From the NCBI GenBank assembly GCA_963748005.1, contig CAVVHH010000002.1:558001-622000 (forward strand): DNA of 64,000 nt, written 5' to 3'. Of this stretch, positions 36,358-45,472 are shown piece after piece (position 1 is the first letter of the stretch; every line of letters begins with the position of its first letter). Position numbers and translations under genes: made by a program. Below the pieces are notes generated by a model. That model did no database searches. It was not told the origin of the DNA and saw only the letters and a list, made by a program, of their open reading frames with translations. The stretch comes from CAILZL01 sp963748005 (lineage in GTDB: Bacteria > Pseudomonadota > Gammaproteobacteria > Steroidobacterales > Steroidobacteraceae).

Positions 36358-38088
36358 TCAAGATCGATTTTCTTGCTGCTGTGGCTTGCTGCTCTGATCG
36401 GCGCACCTGCTCGGCACGCCGGAATCACAGTTGAGTTCATAACCACTGGTAAAAAAGTTCGCACCCGCCCAGTCCAGCGGACGCGATGCAAGCTTGCCTC
36501 TGACACGGCGATAAGCACCCACCTGTCCGGCCGGAACACTCTCGACACGCCGTGCCTGGTCAGGATATGGATACAGCGGCCGTGCCGAATTGCCTGCGCT
36601 CTGAGTCGTGCCGTCTGGACGCAACTCAAGCACCTCAGGTGCCTTGCCGTTCTCCACCCAGTCCATGAGCGCGCTCATGACATCAAACTGGGTGGGACCT
36701 TCACCACCAGCGCAGTGATACAAACCGGGAATGACAAACAATCGGGCAAACGACCGCACATTGCTGCCGCCCATTTGCCGTGCAACCGCTTCGTAGTAAC
36801 CGATCGAATTGATGGGCGAGATATGCGGGTCCGACCAGCCATGCCACATCAGCAGCTTGCCGCCGTTGCGTTTGAACACCGACAAGTCCGGATTCGTTGC
36901 GTCGTACAATCCACGCATCTTGAAAGATTGCATGGTCGTTTCGGTAAATTTGAAATCATTCAGTGACCACGAATCTGGCAGCGACGTTTCGTAAGCCAGA
37001 TAACGCAGGGTATCGCCGGCATACGCGCGGCTCATGATGGGTGCTCCGGGTCCCTCAGGGACGAACACACCTGCCCACGATAGTTCCGAACCGGGCATTG
37101 GTCCGGCCATCACCAGCTTCGTGCCCTTCGCATCGTGCGCGCCTGCGTAAATCTTTCTGACGGTTTCAACCTGTGCAGCGATTAGACAGTTCGAACCATT
37201 CGCGCCAGCTGGACATTGCAATACGACAGGATCAAAGCGACAGCTGCGCGGGTCTTCGATAATGCCGTCCCTGGCTCCATCGAGATGATCACAAGCCTGC
37301 ACCACGGCGCCGTGCAACAAAGGCAGCTGCGTAGCTTCAAGAATTGCTTTGCCATCCGTGTCCGAATTCGAGAGCGCGTTCCACGCGTGATAGAACGAGT
37401 TCTGCACCATAAAATTGAGCGCCGGCGCGCCCGCAGCGATACCGTCAAAATCTTCAGGGTAGCGCTGTGCTTCGATAAGCGCTTCGCGCCCGCCATCCGA
37501 ACAACCGGAGAAATAGGAATAACGCGGCGGCCGTCCGTAATAAGCCGTAATGAGCGCGCGCGATGCCACTGCTGTCAGGTGAACACCGCGATAACCGAAA
37601 TCAGCACGTGCCGCCGGATTACGCTCGGCCCATTGACCGCCAGGACCCGAATGCCCCATGTCCGTGCTGGCCAGTACGATCTGGCGTTGCGTCACCGGCA
37701 CACAGCTTTCGGCGTGTTGCACATCAATGTTGAGCATCCCGCATAGACCGCCACAGCCGGTCTGCAGAAAGCGCCCAGTCCAGCCCGATGTCGGCAACCG
37801 CACCTCGAAACGAATCTCCGGGCTGATGACGCCTGTAACAATACAGTAGTGACCATCACCAGCAGGCTGTGTCTCTGTCGCCTGCATGATTTTCGTTTTG
37901 GCGCCAACTGTGGCAGAGATGTCGGCTTTGCCGAGTTCATCACAGGCAATCCTGGGAGCAAGCGCAACACTGGCGGAGCCAGTCATGGCATTGCGATCCG
38001 CTGCGCCGACTGCAGTCAGCGACCCTAACGCCAGAAAAGCCACGGCACAGATCACGTTGCGTGCTTTGCGGATTGGAAACCTCGTCAT
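36358..38088 (-). CDS. Tannase/feruloyl esterase-family hydrolase 2 (canonical)
   Basis: A 576-residue secreted alpha/beta hydrolase. The signal peptide ends AVGAAD near residue 30. The nucleophile elbow is FSGCSDGGREAL with Cys196-Ser197, the acid lies in LMWHGWSDPHISP, and the histidine-cysteine pair is in LYHCAGGEGP. The full CS-D-HC motif of tannases and FaeB-type esterases is therefore intact. The calcium-loop CDHLDGARDGII is also present. Expected action: release of gallate or hydroxycinnamate from esters outside the inner membrane. The ATG at 38088 opens the signal peptide; a frame 42 codons longer has no sense as a leader. It is divergent from the TetR gene, with a palindrome between them, so TetR control is plausible. 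Confidence 0.88.
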   Translation of the reverse strand: MTRFPIRKARNVICAVAFLALGSLTAVGAADRNAMTGSASVALAPRIACDELGKADISATVGAKTKIMQATETQPAGDGHYCIVTGVISPEIRFEVRLPTSGWTGRFLQTGCGGLCGMLNIDVQHAESCVPVTQRQIVLASTDMGHSGPGGQWAERNPAARADFGYRGVHLTAVASRALITAYYGRPPRYSYFSGCSDGGREALIEAQRYPEDFDGIAAGAPALNFMVQNSFYHAWNALSNSDTDGKAILEATQLPLLHGAVVQACDHLDGARDGIIEDPRSCRFDPVVLQCPAGANGSNCLIAAQVETVRKIYAGAHDAKGTKLVMAGPMPGSELSWAGVFVPEGPGAPIMSRAYAGDTLRYLAYETSLPDSWSLNDFKFTETTMQSFKMRGLYDATNPDLSVFKRNGGKLLMWHGWSDPHISPINSIGYYEAVARQMGGSNVRSFARLFVIPGLYHCAGGEGPTQFDVMSALMDWVENGKAPEVLELRPDGTTQSAGNSARPLYPYPDQARRVESVPAGQVGAYRRVRGKLASRPLDWAGANFFTSGYELNCDSGVPSRCADQSSKPQQQENRS

Positions 38089-38530
38089 GGACCACTCTTG
38101 CTTGATAAAGATCGTAAATACGGCACGGCGGCGTGTTTGCGCCGGTGCACCAATCTGATAGCCCGCCCTTGAACCGTAATTTGATTCCCCCCTTGCATGT
38201 AGTTCATCGCCCACGCCACCGGTAACAAACCCGCAGGGAGGCTGCGTTGTGCGAATAACATATCGAACGTTCGTTTGAAACGCAAGGAAGAAGTGATCGC
38301 CGGACTACAGGCGTCGAATACGGTATTCTTGAAACTGGATTCAGCTGGGGTCGAAATGCATCCAGTCAGAACAACTGGACTTGGCTCGATTACATGAAGG
38401 GCGCGTCATTAGCGCTCATCAGCCAAACTCAGATCTGTTAAAGCTGCTTTGTCAGCAATCCCGTGGCGTTGTGGCGGGTTGAGTCTTGCAGTTACCCTAG
38501 CCTTTCTTTTGACTTGCATATGGCCCACCC
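38089..38530. other. Divergent promoter region, tannase-family gene 2 / TetR gene
   Basis: A 442-bp non-coding stretch between two divergent genes. It carries the palindrome CGAACGTTCG (38264-38273), about 175 bp from the hydrolase start and 260 bp from the regulator start. No gene is supported on either strand. Confidence 0.55.
38264..38273. promoter_or_regulatory. Palindrome CGAACGTTCG, candidate TetR operator
   Basis: A 10-bp exact dyad, embedded in ATCGAACGTTCGTTT. Self-complementary AACGTT-type sites with flanking CG are common for TetR-family repressors, and a divergent TetR gene is adjacent. Binding is not shown by sequence alone. Confidence 0.45.
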
Positions 38531-39235
38531 ATGATCCGAAAAACCAAGACCAGCAAACAGAAAACAGTGCGTAAGAAGCGGGCCACGTCAGTCAGGGACC
38601 CGCGCGAGAATATCCTTGAAATAGCTGAGCGGCTTTGCGGAGAGCGGGGCCTGGAAGCAGTTTCGGTTCGCGACATTGCTGCCGAGGCGAGGTGCAACCT
38701 GGCAGCCGTCAACTATTACTTCAGGTCACGCCAGAACCTGCTGCTTACTATTCTCAAGACACGCATCGTCGAGATTGAACGTGAGCGGCAGGAGTTGTTG
38801 GCGCCGCTGCTGACTCACCCCAAACCCAAGTTGCGGGACATTATCCGCGCCATGCTTACCCCGCTTGCGCGGTGGCGGGTGCCAACCTCGCCGCGCCGAC
38901 CAGCCCTGCAGTTCCTGTGTCGGGCGCTGACTGCCGCCGACCCGGATATGCGCACCGAGATCGGCAAGGGCGTGCGTGGCTTCCAGCAACTCGTGCCTGC
39001 GCTGCAACGCGCAATGCCACACCTGGGCTTCGAGGAACTGTGCTGGCGCTTTCACTTCATGATGAGCATCGAACACATGAATCCCTGGGACGTGGACCGT
39101 CTGGAAATTCTCGCTGGTGGCAAATGCAACGCCGCCAGCCTGGAGGAATCCCTGGAACGAGCAGTGGATTTCGCGGAAGCCGGTTTCCTGGCGCCGGTGC
39201 GCAAGTTTGCAGCGACAACGAAACCGACCCGGTAA
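38531..39235 (+). CDS. TetR-family transcriptional regulator
   Basis: A 234-residue regulator with a basic N-terminal extension (MIRKTKTSKQKTVRKKR). The TetR DNA-binding domain spans about residues 25-80: ILEIAERLCGERGLEAVSVR, then DIAAEARCNLAAVNYYF, the recognition helix with the family NYYF. The C-terminal ligand domain (LTPLARWRVPTSPRRPALQF) resembles the type with a PALQFLCRALT helix seen in CerR-like regulators. No strong ribosome site precedes the ATG. It reads divergently from the tannase-family gene 2 and is followed 50 bp later by an MFS gene on the same strand. It probably represses one or both; the effector is unknown. Confidence 0.85.
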   Translation: MIRKTKTSKQKTVRKKRATSVRDPRENILEIAERLCGERGLEAVSVRDIAAEARCNLAAVNYYFRSRQNLLLTILKTRIVEIERERQELLAPLLTHPKPKLRDIIRAMLTPLARWRVPTSPRRPALQFLCRALTAADPDMRTEIGKGVRGFQQLVPALQRAMPHLGFEELCWRFHFMMSIEHMNPWDVDRLEILAGGKCNAASLEESLERAVDFAEAGFLAPVRKFAATTKPTR

Positions 39236-39285
39236 CTCACGTTGGCTGTGTCAGTCGACCGCAGTTCGGCTGATGCAGAAAACCC

Positions 39286-40488
39286 ATGAAAAAAGCGTCA
39301 ATACTCGTTTTCGCCTGCACCTTCGGCGTGATGTTCGTGGCGCGGAATGCCGTTGGCTTCCTGACGCCGGAAATGGCGCCGGCACTGCAACTGGAGGCCC
39401 GGCATCTGGGTCTGTTATCGGCCGTGCTTGCGGGAGGATGGGCGATCTCCGGATGGCTGGTGCCGCGTTTCATCCAGCTGCAGTGGAATACGCGCACTGT
39501 ACTTGCGGTGCTGCTCATCCTGCTGGCGATTGATTGCATTGCCACCACCATGGCGAGCGGATTTGTCTGGCTGCTCGTTTGTCGGCTGGTCTGCGGCATG
39601 GCCGGTGGTCCGGTACTGCCCCTGATCCAGGGCACTGTTGCACATTCGGTCAGTCCGGAACGTCGCGGTTTCCACATGGGACTGGTACAAGGCATTGGCG
39701 GGAGTTTCCTTGCAGCAATCATCGCGCCTGTGGTGCTGGTCCCCATTGCAGAGCGTTTCGGCTGGCACCTGGCCTTCTTGTTGATCGCAATCCTGGGCAC
39801 GTGCATTGCGCTCGTGCTGCACATACAGGGCTCCGCTAGCGGGCAGGTTGCAGCGGACAGGCAACACGACTCGACCACGTACGAGCACATTACCGATTCA
39901 TCAACTCCGCATGGCACTCGAAACATCCTGCTATGCAGCTTGATCGGCAGTCTGATGGTGACGTGGCTGGTGCTGACTACCACTTTCTTTCCGGTTTATC
40001 TGACTTCGGTCAAACATGTAAGCGCCGTCGACATGAGTCTGTTGATGGCATTGATCGGCACCGGCTCACTGTGCGGCGTAATTCTCCTGCCGTATTTATC
40101 CGATCGATTCGGTCGGCGCTCGATGCTCGGCGGCGCCGCGCTGGGGGCGCTCTCGCCAGCAGCACTGCTGATGGATGGCACGTCAATCCATGTCATGGGA
40201 GCACTGCTGTTTGTGGGCAGCTTTGCGGGCGGAACCTTCCCATTGTTTCTGGCTATCGTGCCATCAGAGTCCGTTCCGAAGTACAAACTTCCGGCAAGCA
40301 TTGGCGTTGTGCAAGTGGCGTGCGAATTGATCGGCGGCGTCCTGGCTCCCATCTGGGTCGGCTGGCTTGCTGTCCGGCATGGACTGGAACTCCCTGTAAT
40401 AGTAACGCTGTGCTCAGCCATCGCCGCCAGCACTCTGGCAGCTGGAATTCGACTGAACCAATTGTCTGCCGCAGATTCCGCAGCATGA
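39286..40488 (+). CDS. MFS transporter
   Basis: A 400-residue 12-helix permease. The first helix has CTFGVMFVARNAVGFLTPEM. QLEARHLGLLSAVLAGGWAISGW leads to the second helices, and the central loop after helix 6 spans about residues 180-210. The C-terminal half carries LPYLSDRFGRRSMLGG, the family loop motif. Substrate unknown; the sequence is of the aromatic-acid/sugar-acid type, and the location after the TetR gene, at the edge of the polyphenol locus, suggests uptake or export of an ester-cleavage product. The ATG at 39286 is 50 bp after the TetR stop, in the same direction. Convergent with the HAD gene, 34 bp apart. Confidence 0.82.
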   Translation: MKKASILVFACTFGVMFVARNAVGFLTPEMAPALQLEARHLGLLSAVLAGGWAISGWLVPRFIQLQWNTRTVLAVLLILLAIDCIATTMASGFVWLLVCRLVCGMAGGPVLPLIQGTVAHSVSPERRGFHMGLVQGIGGSFLAAIIAPVVLVPIAERFGWHLAFLLIAILGTCIALVLHIQGSASGQVAADRQHDSTTYEHITDSSTPHGTRNILLCSLIGSLMVTWLVLTTTFFPVYLTSVKHVSAVDMSLLMALIGTGSLCGVILLPYLSDRFGRRSMLGGAALGALSPAALLMDGTSIHVMGALLFVGSFAGGTFPLFLAIVPSESVPKYKLPASIGVVQVACELIGGVLAPIWVGWLAVRHGLELPVIVTLCSAIAASTLAAGIRLNQLSAADSAA

Positions 40489-40522
40489 ATCCGCTGTAAC
40501 CAGACAAAGCCGGTCCGCTTCC

Positions 40523-41152
40523 TCACAAGAACTGTTTCAGTTCCGCCAATGAGTACACATGACCTGATGCACTGTCTGTTCTCTGCACACCGGGCCGAAC
40601 AGTCTGAATGGTTTTCATGCCAAGTTTATTGCCCGCAGCGATCTCTGATTCGGCATTGTCACCGACCACGATTACGTCCGCGGGCTGCAAAGCATAGTCC
40701 TGAAGAATCTTCCGGAACTGGCCGTACTTGCCGATTCTGCCGGGCTCGTCAATCGCATCAACAATTACCTTCTCGAACAGCGGTGCAATCCGCAGTGCGC
40801 GGATCTTGCTTTCCTGAAGACGACGGAATCCTGAGGTAACCAGAAAGCGCCGCGCAGTAATCTCAGCCAGGATATGCAGATCACCATAACCATGCAGTGG
40901 CTGGTTCACTTCCAGTCTTGAAAACGCGTTCCATCCTGACGTCAGCATCTCGTCAGAGAAGTTGTGCGTTGCCGCCACCCAGTCAAGCGAATGCCTCCAG
41001 ACATCGGCGAACGCCCGACCCAACGCCTGCTTCGACAAACGGTTCTTGTTTGCCTGTCGAATTGCATCAAACGCGGGTTTGAAGAAAGGCTCACCGACCT
41101 CGTTGGCCGGCGCCAGGCAGTTGTCGAGATCAAAAATAAGGGCCTTGACCAT
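40523..41152 (-). CDS. HAD-family hydrolase
   Basis: A 209-residue phosphatase-like protein. Motif I is FDLDNCLAPANEV with the nucleophile and acid Asp residues at about 8 and 10. Motif II is FLVTSGFRR with the Thr/Ser, motif III is the lysine in GRIGKYGQF, and motif IV is VVGDNAESEIAAG with the metal-binding aspartate. The helical cap lies between motifs I and II, as in subfamily I (pyrimidine 5'-nucleotidase/phosphoglycolate-phosphatase-like). The substrate cannot be told. The ATG at 41152 opens MVKALIFDLDN; a longer frame upstream would run into the promoter region of the divergent crotonase gene. Confidence 0.85.
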   Translation of the reverse strand: MVKALIFDLDNCLAPANEVGEPFFKPAFDAIRQANKNRLSKQALGRAFADVWRHSLDWVAATHNFSDEMLTSGWNAFSRLEVNQPLHGYGDLHILAEITARRFLVTSGFRRLQESKIRALRIAPLFEKVIVDAIDEPGRIGKYGQFRKILQDYALQPADVIVVGDNAESEIAAGNKLGMKTIQTVRPGVQRTDSASGHVYSLAELKQFL

Positions 41153-41389
41153 GATTGAGACGTGTTCAATGAGATTTGTATCTTTCAGGCCGCTTCCACT
41201 GAGACTTACGCTACTTGGGTACACCCCAGAATCACACACGCCCTTTCTTGCGGCAATCCCCCGTTAGTACTGCCCATGACAGTAAAGATACTGACCGGGA
41301 ACGCAGCCATGGTGTGCAATGCTGTACAGCAACCATGGCGGACTGAATACAGTCGTAATAAGGCCCACGCATCCATAGAGAGAAACACC

Positions 41390-42151
41390 ATGAACATCAA
41401 CACGGCGATATTGAACGGTGTGGCAACGATCGAGATCGCGCGACCCGAGAAAAAGAATGCACTGACGCTGGAGATGTATCAGACCATGGTCGACGCGGTG
41501 GGCGCTGCAGTGACCAGCCCCGCGGTGCGGGCAATACTTTTCACCGGGCAGCCGGGGGTATTCACCTCCGGCAATGATCTGGAGGATTTCATGCAACGAC
41601 CGCCCACCGGCGAGGACTCGCCGGTGTTTCGATTCATGCAGGCGCTGGCGACTTGCGACAAGCCGGTGGTGGCAGCCGTGACCGGCGCGGCGGTGGGCAT
41701 TGGCACCACCATGCTGCTGCATTGCGATCTGGTATATGTCAGCGACGAGGCGCGGCTGGCCATGCCGTTCGTTGCGCTGGGGCTGATCCCGGAGTTCGCC
41801 TCCAGCTTGTTGATTCCGCAATTGATTGGCCATGCCAAAGCAGCACAGCTGTTGCTGCTGGGTGAACCATTCACCGGCGCTGATGCGGTTGAGTACGGCA
41901 TTGCCAATGCCGTACTGCCGCCCGACGAAGTCGTGCCTCATGCACGGCGAGTGGCTGAACGATTCAACGCCTTACCGGCGGGCGCAGTACGCGATGCCAA
42001 GCGCCTGATGCGCACCGCCGACAAGAATGTCGTTACACAGACGATCAAGAACGAGGCAGCGCTGTTTGCCGCACGCCTGCGCAGCCCCGAGGCACAGGAA
42101 GCGTTTCAGGCGTTTTTCCAGAAACGCAAGCCGGATTTCAGCAAGTGCTGA
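41390..42151 (+). CDS. Enoyl-CoA hydratase/isomerase (crotonase) family protein
   Basis: A 253-residue crotonase. The acyl-CoA/oxyanion loops are FTSGNDLEDF and GAAVGIGTTMLLHCDLVYVS. The segment GLIPEFASSLL places a single glutamate at the position used by delta3-delta2-enoyl-CoA isomerases rather than the two glutamates of hydratases. The ATG at 41390 follows AGAGA; earlier codons in the frame lie in the regulatory region between this gene and the HAD gene. It is followed 43 bp later by an SDR gene, a pairing consistent with fatty- or aromatic-acyl-CoA breakdown. The physiological substrate is unknown. Confidence 0.87.
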   Translation: MNINTAILNGVATIEIARPEKKNALTLEMYQTMVDAVGAAVTSPAVRAILFTGQPGVFTSGNDLEDFMQRPPTGEDSPVFRFMQALATCDKPVVAAVTGAAVGIGTTMLLHCDLVYVSDEARLAMPFVALGLIPEFASSLLIPQLIGHAKAAQLLLLGEPFTGADAVEYGIANAVLPPDEVVPHARRVAERFNALPAGAVRDAKRLMRTADKNVVTQTIKNEAALFAARLRSPEAQEAFQAFFQKRKPDFSKC

Positions 42152-42194
42152 GCCGCGCCGATCGGTTCGGCATCACCTATTCAGAGGTTCACAC

Positions 42195-43043
42195 ATGAAC
42201 GCACATGACAAGCGAACACTGCAGGGCAAGACGTTGTTTGTCACCGGCGCCTCGCGCGGCATTGGTCTCGCCATTGCCACGCGTGCGGCGCGCGACGGCG
42301 CCAACATCGTGCTGGTCGCCAAAACCACTGAGCCACACCCACAGTTGCCGGGCACGGTGCACAGTGCTGCTGCAGAAATTGAAGCGGCAGGCGGTCAGGC
42401 GCTGGCCGTGCCCACCGACATTCGCGATGAAGTCGCCGTTGCTGCCGCAGTGCAAGCCGGAGTCAACCACTTTGGCGGCATCGACATTCTTGTGAACAAC
42501 GCCAGCGCCATCAATCTGACGCCGACACCGGCTACACCAATGAAGCGTTTTGACCTGATGTTCGGCGTGAATGTGCGCGGCACTTATGCCTGCACACAGG
42601 CCTGTCTTGGCGAACTGATCAAGAGTGCTCAGGCCGGTCGCAATCCACACATCCTGACCATGTCGCCGCCGTTGTCGATGAAACCTCATTGGTTCGCACC
42701 ACACGTCGCCTACACTATGGCCAAGTATGGAATGAGCATGTGCACACTGGGCCATGCACAGGAATTCAGACCACATGGTATCGCCGTCAACAGCCTGTGG
42801 CCGCGCACGGCCATTGCCACCGCGGCGCTGCAGATGATTCCCGGCGCCGACCTGAACAAATGCCGCAAACCGGACATCCTGGCAGATGCTGCATGGTGGA
42901 TCCTGACCAGCGATGCGCAGACCACTACCGGCAATTTTTTCATCGATGACACCCTGCTGCGCGAACATGGAGTAACGGACTTCGACCGTTATGCCGTGGT
43001 ACCGGGCACCAGAGATCTGATACCGGACTTCTTCGTGGACTAG
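42195..43043 (+). CDS. Short-chain dehydrogenase, HSDL2-like
   Basis: A 282-residue SDR. The cofactor loop is VTGASRGIGLAIATRAA (TGxxxGxG), the NNAS structural motif is in DILVNNASAIN, and the active-site YTMAK follows an MSPPLSM segment in the serine region. The overall layout, with AKTTEPHPQLPGT after the first strand and NPHILTMSPPLSM, is that of hydroxysteroid dehydrogenase-like protein 2 relatives, which lack the SCP2 tail here. It is co-directional with the crotonase gene and probably in the same operon. An AGAGG seven bases before the ATG at 42195 supports that start. The substrate is unknown. Confidence 0.88.
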   Translation: MNAHDKRTLQGKTLFVTGASRGIGLAIATRAARDGANIVLVAKTTEPHPQLPGTVHSAAAEIEAAGGQALAVPTDIRDEVAVAAAVQAGVNHFGGIDILVNNASAINLTPTPATPMKRFDLMFGVNVRGTYACTQACLGELIKSAQAGRNPHILTMSPPLSMKPHWFAPHVAYTMAKYGMSMCTLGHAQEFRPHGIAVNSLWPRTAIATAALQMIPGADLNKCRKPDILADAAWWILTSDAQTTTGNFFIDDTLLREHGVTDFDRYAVVPGTRDLIPDFFVD

Positions 43044-43139
43044 TATTTGTTAATTGTCGCGGCATCCGTTGCGCCATCGCAGCTCGCTCTGCGAGCCAGT
43101 TGCAATAAAGCGGTGCATTGCCAGATGCACACCTGACAA

Positions 43140-43167
43140 GCCGCGGCGCAGGCGCCGCGTATTTTCC
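43140..43167 (+). terminator. Terminator-like hairpin after the crotonase-SDR pair
   Basis: CGCGGCGC and GCGCCGCG enclose a 2-nt loop and are followed by TATTTT, about 100 bp after the SDR stop and about 100 bp before glgX. Confidence 0.6.
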
Positions 43168-43264
43168 GCGCATCTGGTTTCAACCCAACATGGCACCACA
43201 CTTGCTACATGCTTTGAAGTTGGCATGAGCCGCTGCATGCCCCACGGCATCGCAAGGGGTGTTT

Positions 43265-45472
43265 ATGAGCAAGTCACTCACGGCCTGGCCGGGGCGACCT
43301 TTTCCATTGGGCGCCACCTGGGATGGCGCAGGCGTCAATTTCGCGCTTTTTTCCGAGCACGCAGAGCGTGTTGAGCTGTGCCTGTTCGACGCGCGGGGTC
43401 GCGCAGAAGTGGCGCGCATTGATGTACGCGAACAGACCGAACATGTATGGCATTGTTATCTGCCCGAAGCGCGTCCGGGATTGCTGTACGGCTATCGCGT
43501 ATATGGACCGTACAACCCGCACATCGGACATCGCTTCAATCCTAACAAGCTGCTGCTCGATCCTTATGCCAAGGCATTCGCCGGGCGCATCAACTGGAGC
43601 GATGCGCATTTTGGCTATCGTATGGGTCATGCGCGTGGCGATTTGTCCTTTGATCGGCGCAACAGCGCTGCTCACATGCCCAAATGCCAGGTGATCGACC
43701 CAGCCTTCAGCTGGGGCGACGATCGCCCGCCGAACACACCCTGGCATGAAACCGTGATTTACGAAGCACACGTCAAGGGCTTCACCATGCTTGATCCGGA
43801 AGTGCCGCCGGAACATCGTGGCAAGTACGCGGCACTTACCCATGCGTCAGTGCTCGACTATCTGAAACGCCTGGGTGTCACGGCGATCGAGCTGATGCCG
43901 GTGCACACCTTTGTTGATGATCGCTTCCTGATCCATAAAGGGCTGCGCAACTACTGGGGTTACAACTCCATCGGTTACTTCGCGCCGGAATCGCAGTACG
44001 CGATGTCGCAGCCAGACCGCGAATTCAAGACCATGGTCAAGACACTGCACTCGGCCGGCATCGAAGTCATACTGGATGTGGTGTACAACCACACTGCAGA
44101 GGGCAATCACGCCGGTCCGACGCTGTGTTTTCGCGGCATCGACAACGCCGCATACTACCGGCTTGTTGAGGCCGACCGTCGCTACTACATGGACTACACC
44201 GGTTGCGGCAACACCCTCAACATGCAACATCCGCGCGTGCTGCAACTCATCATGGACAGCCTGCGCTACTGGATCACTGAAATGCACGTCGACGGCTTCC
44301 GTTTCGATCTGGCCTCGGCGCTGGCGCGAGAGTTACATGCTGTGGATCGCCTCGGTGCGTTCTTCGACATCATTCATCAGGACCCGATCATCTCGCGCGC
44401 CAAACTCATCGCCGAACCCTGGGATCTGGGCGAAGGCGGCTATCAGGTGGGCCAGTTCCCCGCCGGGTGGACCGAGTGGAACGGCAAGTATCGAGATGTC
44501 ATTCGCGCGTTCTGGAAAGGCGATGGCGGCCTGATTGGCGAAGTGGCCTCCCGGCTTTCCGGCTCCAGTGACTTGTACGGCCATAGCGGCCGACGCCCCT
44601 ATGCCAGTATCAATTTCGTTGCAGCACATGATGGCTTCACACTGCATGACCTGGTCAGCTACAACCACAAACACAACGAAGCCAATGGCGAAGACAATCG
44701 CGACGGTGACAATCACAATCTGAGCTGGAACTGCGGCGTGGAGGGGCCCACCGACGACCCGGAGATCAAGGCACTGCGGGCGCGACAGGTGCGCAACCTG
44801 TTTGTCACGCTATGTCTGTCGCAGGGCGTACCCATGTTGTCGGGTGGCGATGAAATTGGCCGTACGCAACAGGGCAACAACAACGCCTACTGCCAGGACT
44901 CGATGCTGTCATGGACAGACTGGTCGCTTGATCCCGAGCGCAGTCAGTTGTTCGATTTCGTCTGCGAACTGATGCGCCTGCGCGCCGCACACCCGGTGTT
45001 TCGCCGCCGCAACTTTTTCCGTGGCCGCGCCACGCCTGATGGTGAAGTGCATGATATCCGCTGGCTGGATCCCTCGGGCGCAGAGATGACCGAAGCGCAG
45101 TGGCATCAGGGGTTCGCACGTTGCCTGGGCGTATACCTGTCGGGTAATGCGCTCGACGAACGCGACGCGCATGGCATGCCCATCACCGATAACGATTTTC
45201 TGATGCTGCTCAACGCGCATCACGAACCCCGTGTTTTCAAGTTACCGATGATTCCCGCAACGGCAGAGTGGACCATACGCATCGACACGCACCTCGAGAC
45301 TGGCAAACCAGCACTGGAGAAGACACTCATGCCGGGCGCAATCCTGACCCTGGAAGGCCGCTCGATGATGCTGTTTGAAAGCCCACCGGCACTCGCCGAG
45401 CCAGTAGTGCGCACGGTCACTCACGCCTTGAGCAAGTCCACCAAGCGTAAGCGCAAGAAAGGACCAGGCTGA
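43265..45472 (+). CDS. glgX: Glycogen debranching enzyme GlgX
   Basis: A 735-residue GH13 isoamylase-type enzyme that hydrolyses alpha-1,6 branches in limit dextrins. The N-terminal CBM48-like domain starts WPGRPFPLGATWDGAGVNFA. The catalytic barrel has VVYNHTAEGN, FRFDLAS (nucleophile Asp), LIAEPWD (acid/base Glu) and FVAAHDG (transition-state Asp). Lengths and order match GlgX/TreX. The ATG at 43265 has an AAGGGG five bases upstream; a GTG six bases before it is less well placed. The other glycogen genes are not in the window, so the gene stands alone. Its stop codon abuts the stop of the convergent GlxA-type gene with no spacer. Confidence 0.96.
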   Translation: MSKSLTAWPGRPFPLGATWDGAGVNFALFSEHAERVELCLFDARGRAEVARIDVREQTEHVWHCYLPEARPGLLYGYRVYGPYNPHIGHRFNPNKLLLDPYAKAFAGRINWSDAHFGYRMGHARGDLSFDRRNSAAHMPKCQVIDPAFSWGDDRPPNTPWHETVIYEAHVKGFTMLDPEVPPEHRGKYAALTHASVLDYLKRLGVTAIELMPVHTFVDDRFLIHKGLRNYWGYNSIGYFAPESQYAMSQPDREFKTMVKTLHSAGIEVILDVVYNHTAEGNHAGPTLCFRGIDNAAYYRLVEADRRYYMDYTGCGNTLNMQHPRVLQLIMDSLRYWITEMHVDGFRFDLASALARELHAVDRLGAFFDIIHQDPIISRAKLIAEPWDLGEGGYQVGQFPAGWTEWNGKYRDVIRAFWKGDGGLIGEVASRLSGSSDLYGHSGRRPYASINFVAAHDGFTLHDLVSYNHKHNEANGEDNRDGDNHNLSWNCGVEGPTDDPEIKALRARQVRNLFVTLCLSQGVPMLSGGDEIGRTQQGNNNAYCQDSMLSWTDWSLDPERSQLFDFVCELMRLRAAHPVFRRRNFFRGRATPDGEVHDIRWLDPSGAEMTEAQWHQGFARCLGVYLSGNALDERDAHGMPITDNDFLMLLNAHHEPRVFKLPMIPATAEWTIRIDTHLETGKPALEKTLMPGAILTLEGRSMMLFESPPALAEPVVRTVTHALSKSTKRKRKKGPG

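Noticed and set aside
41162..41389. Upstream extension of the crotonase gene
   Set aside because: It lies in the divergent promoter region and has no crotonase similarity; the ATG at 41390 opens the fold.
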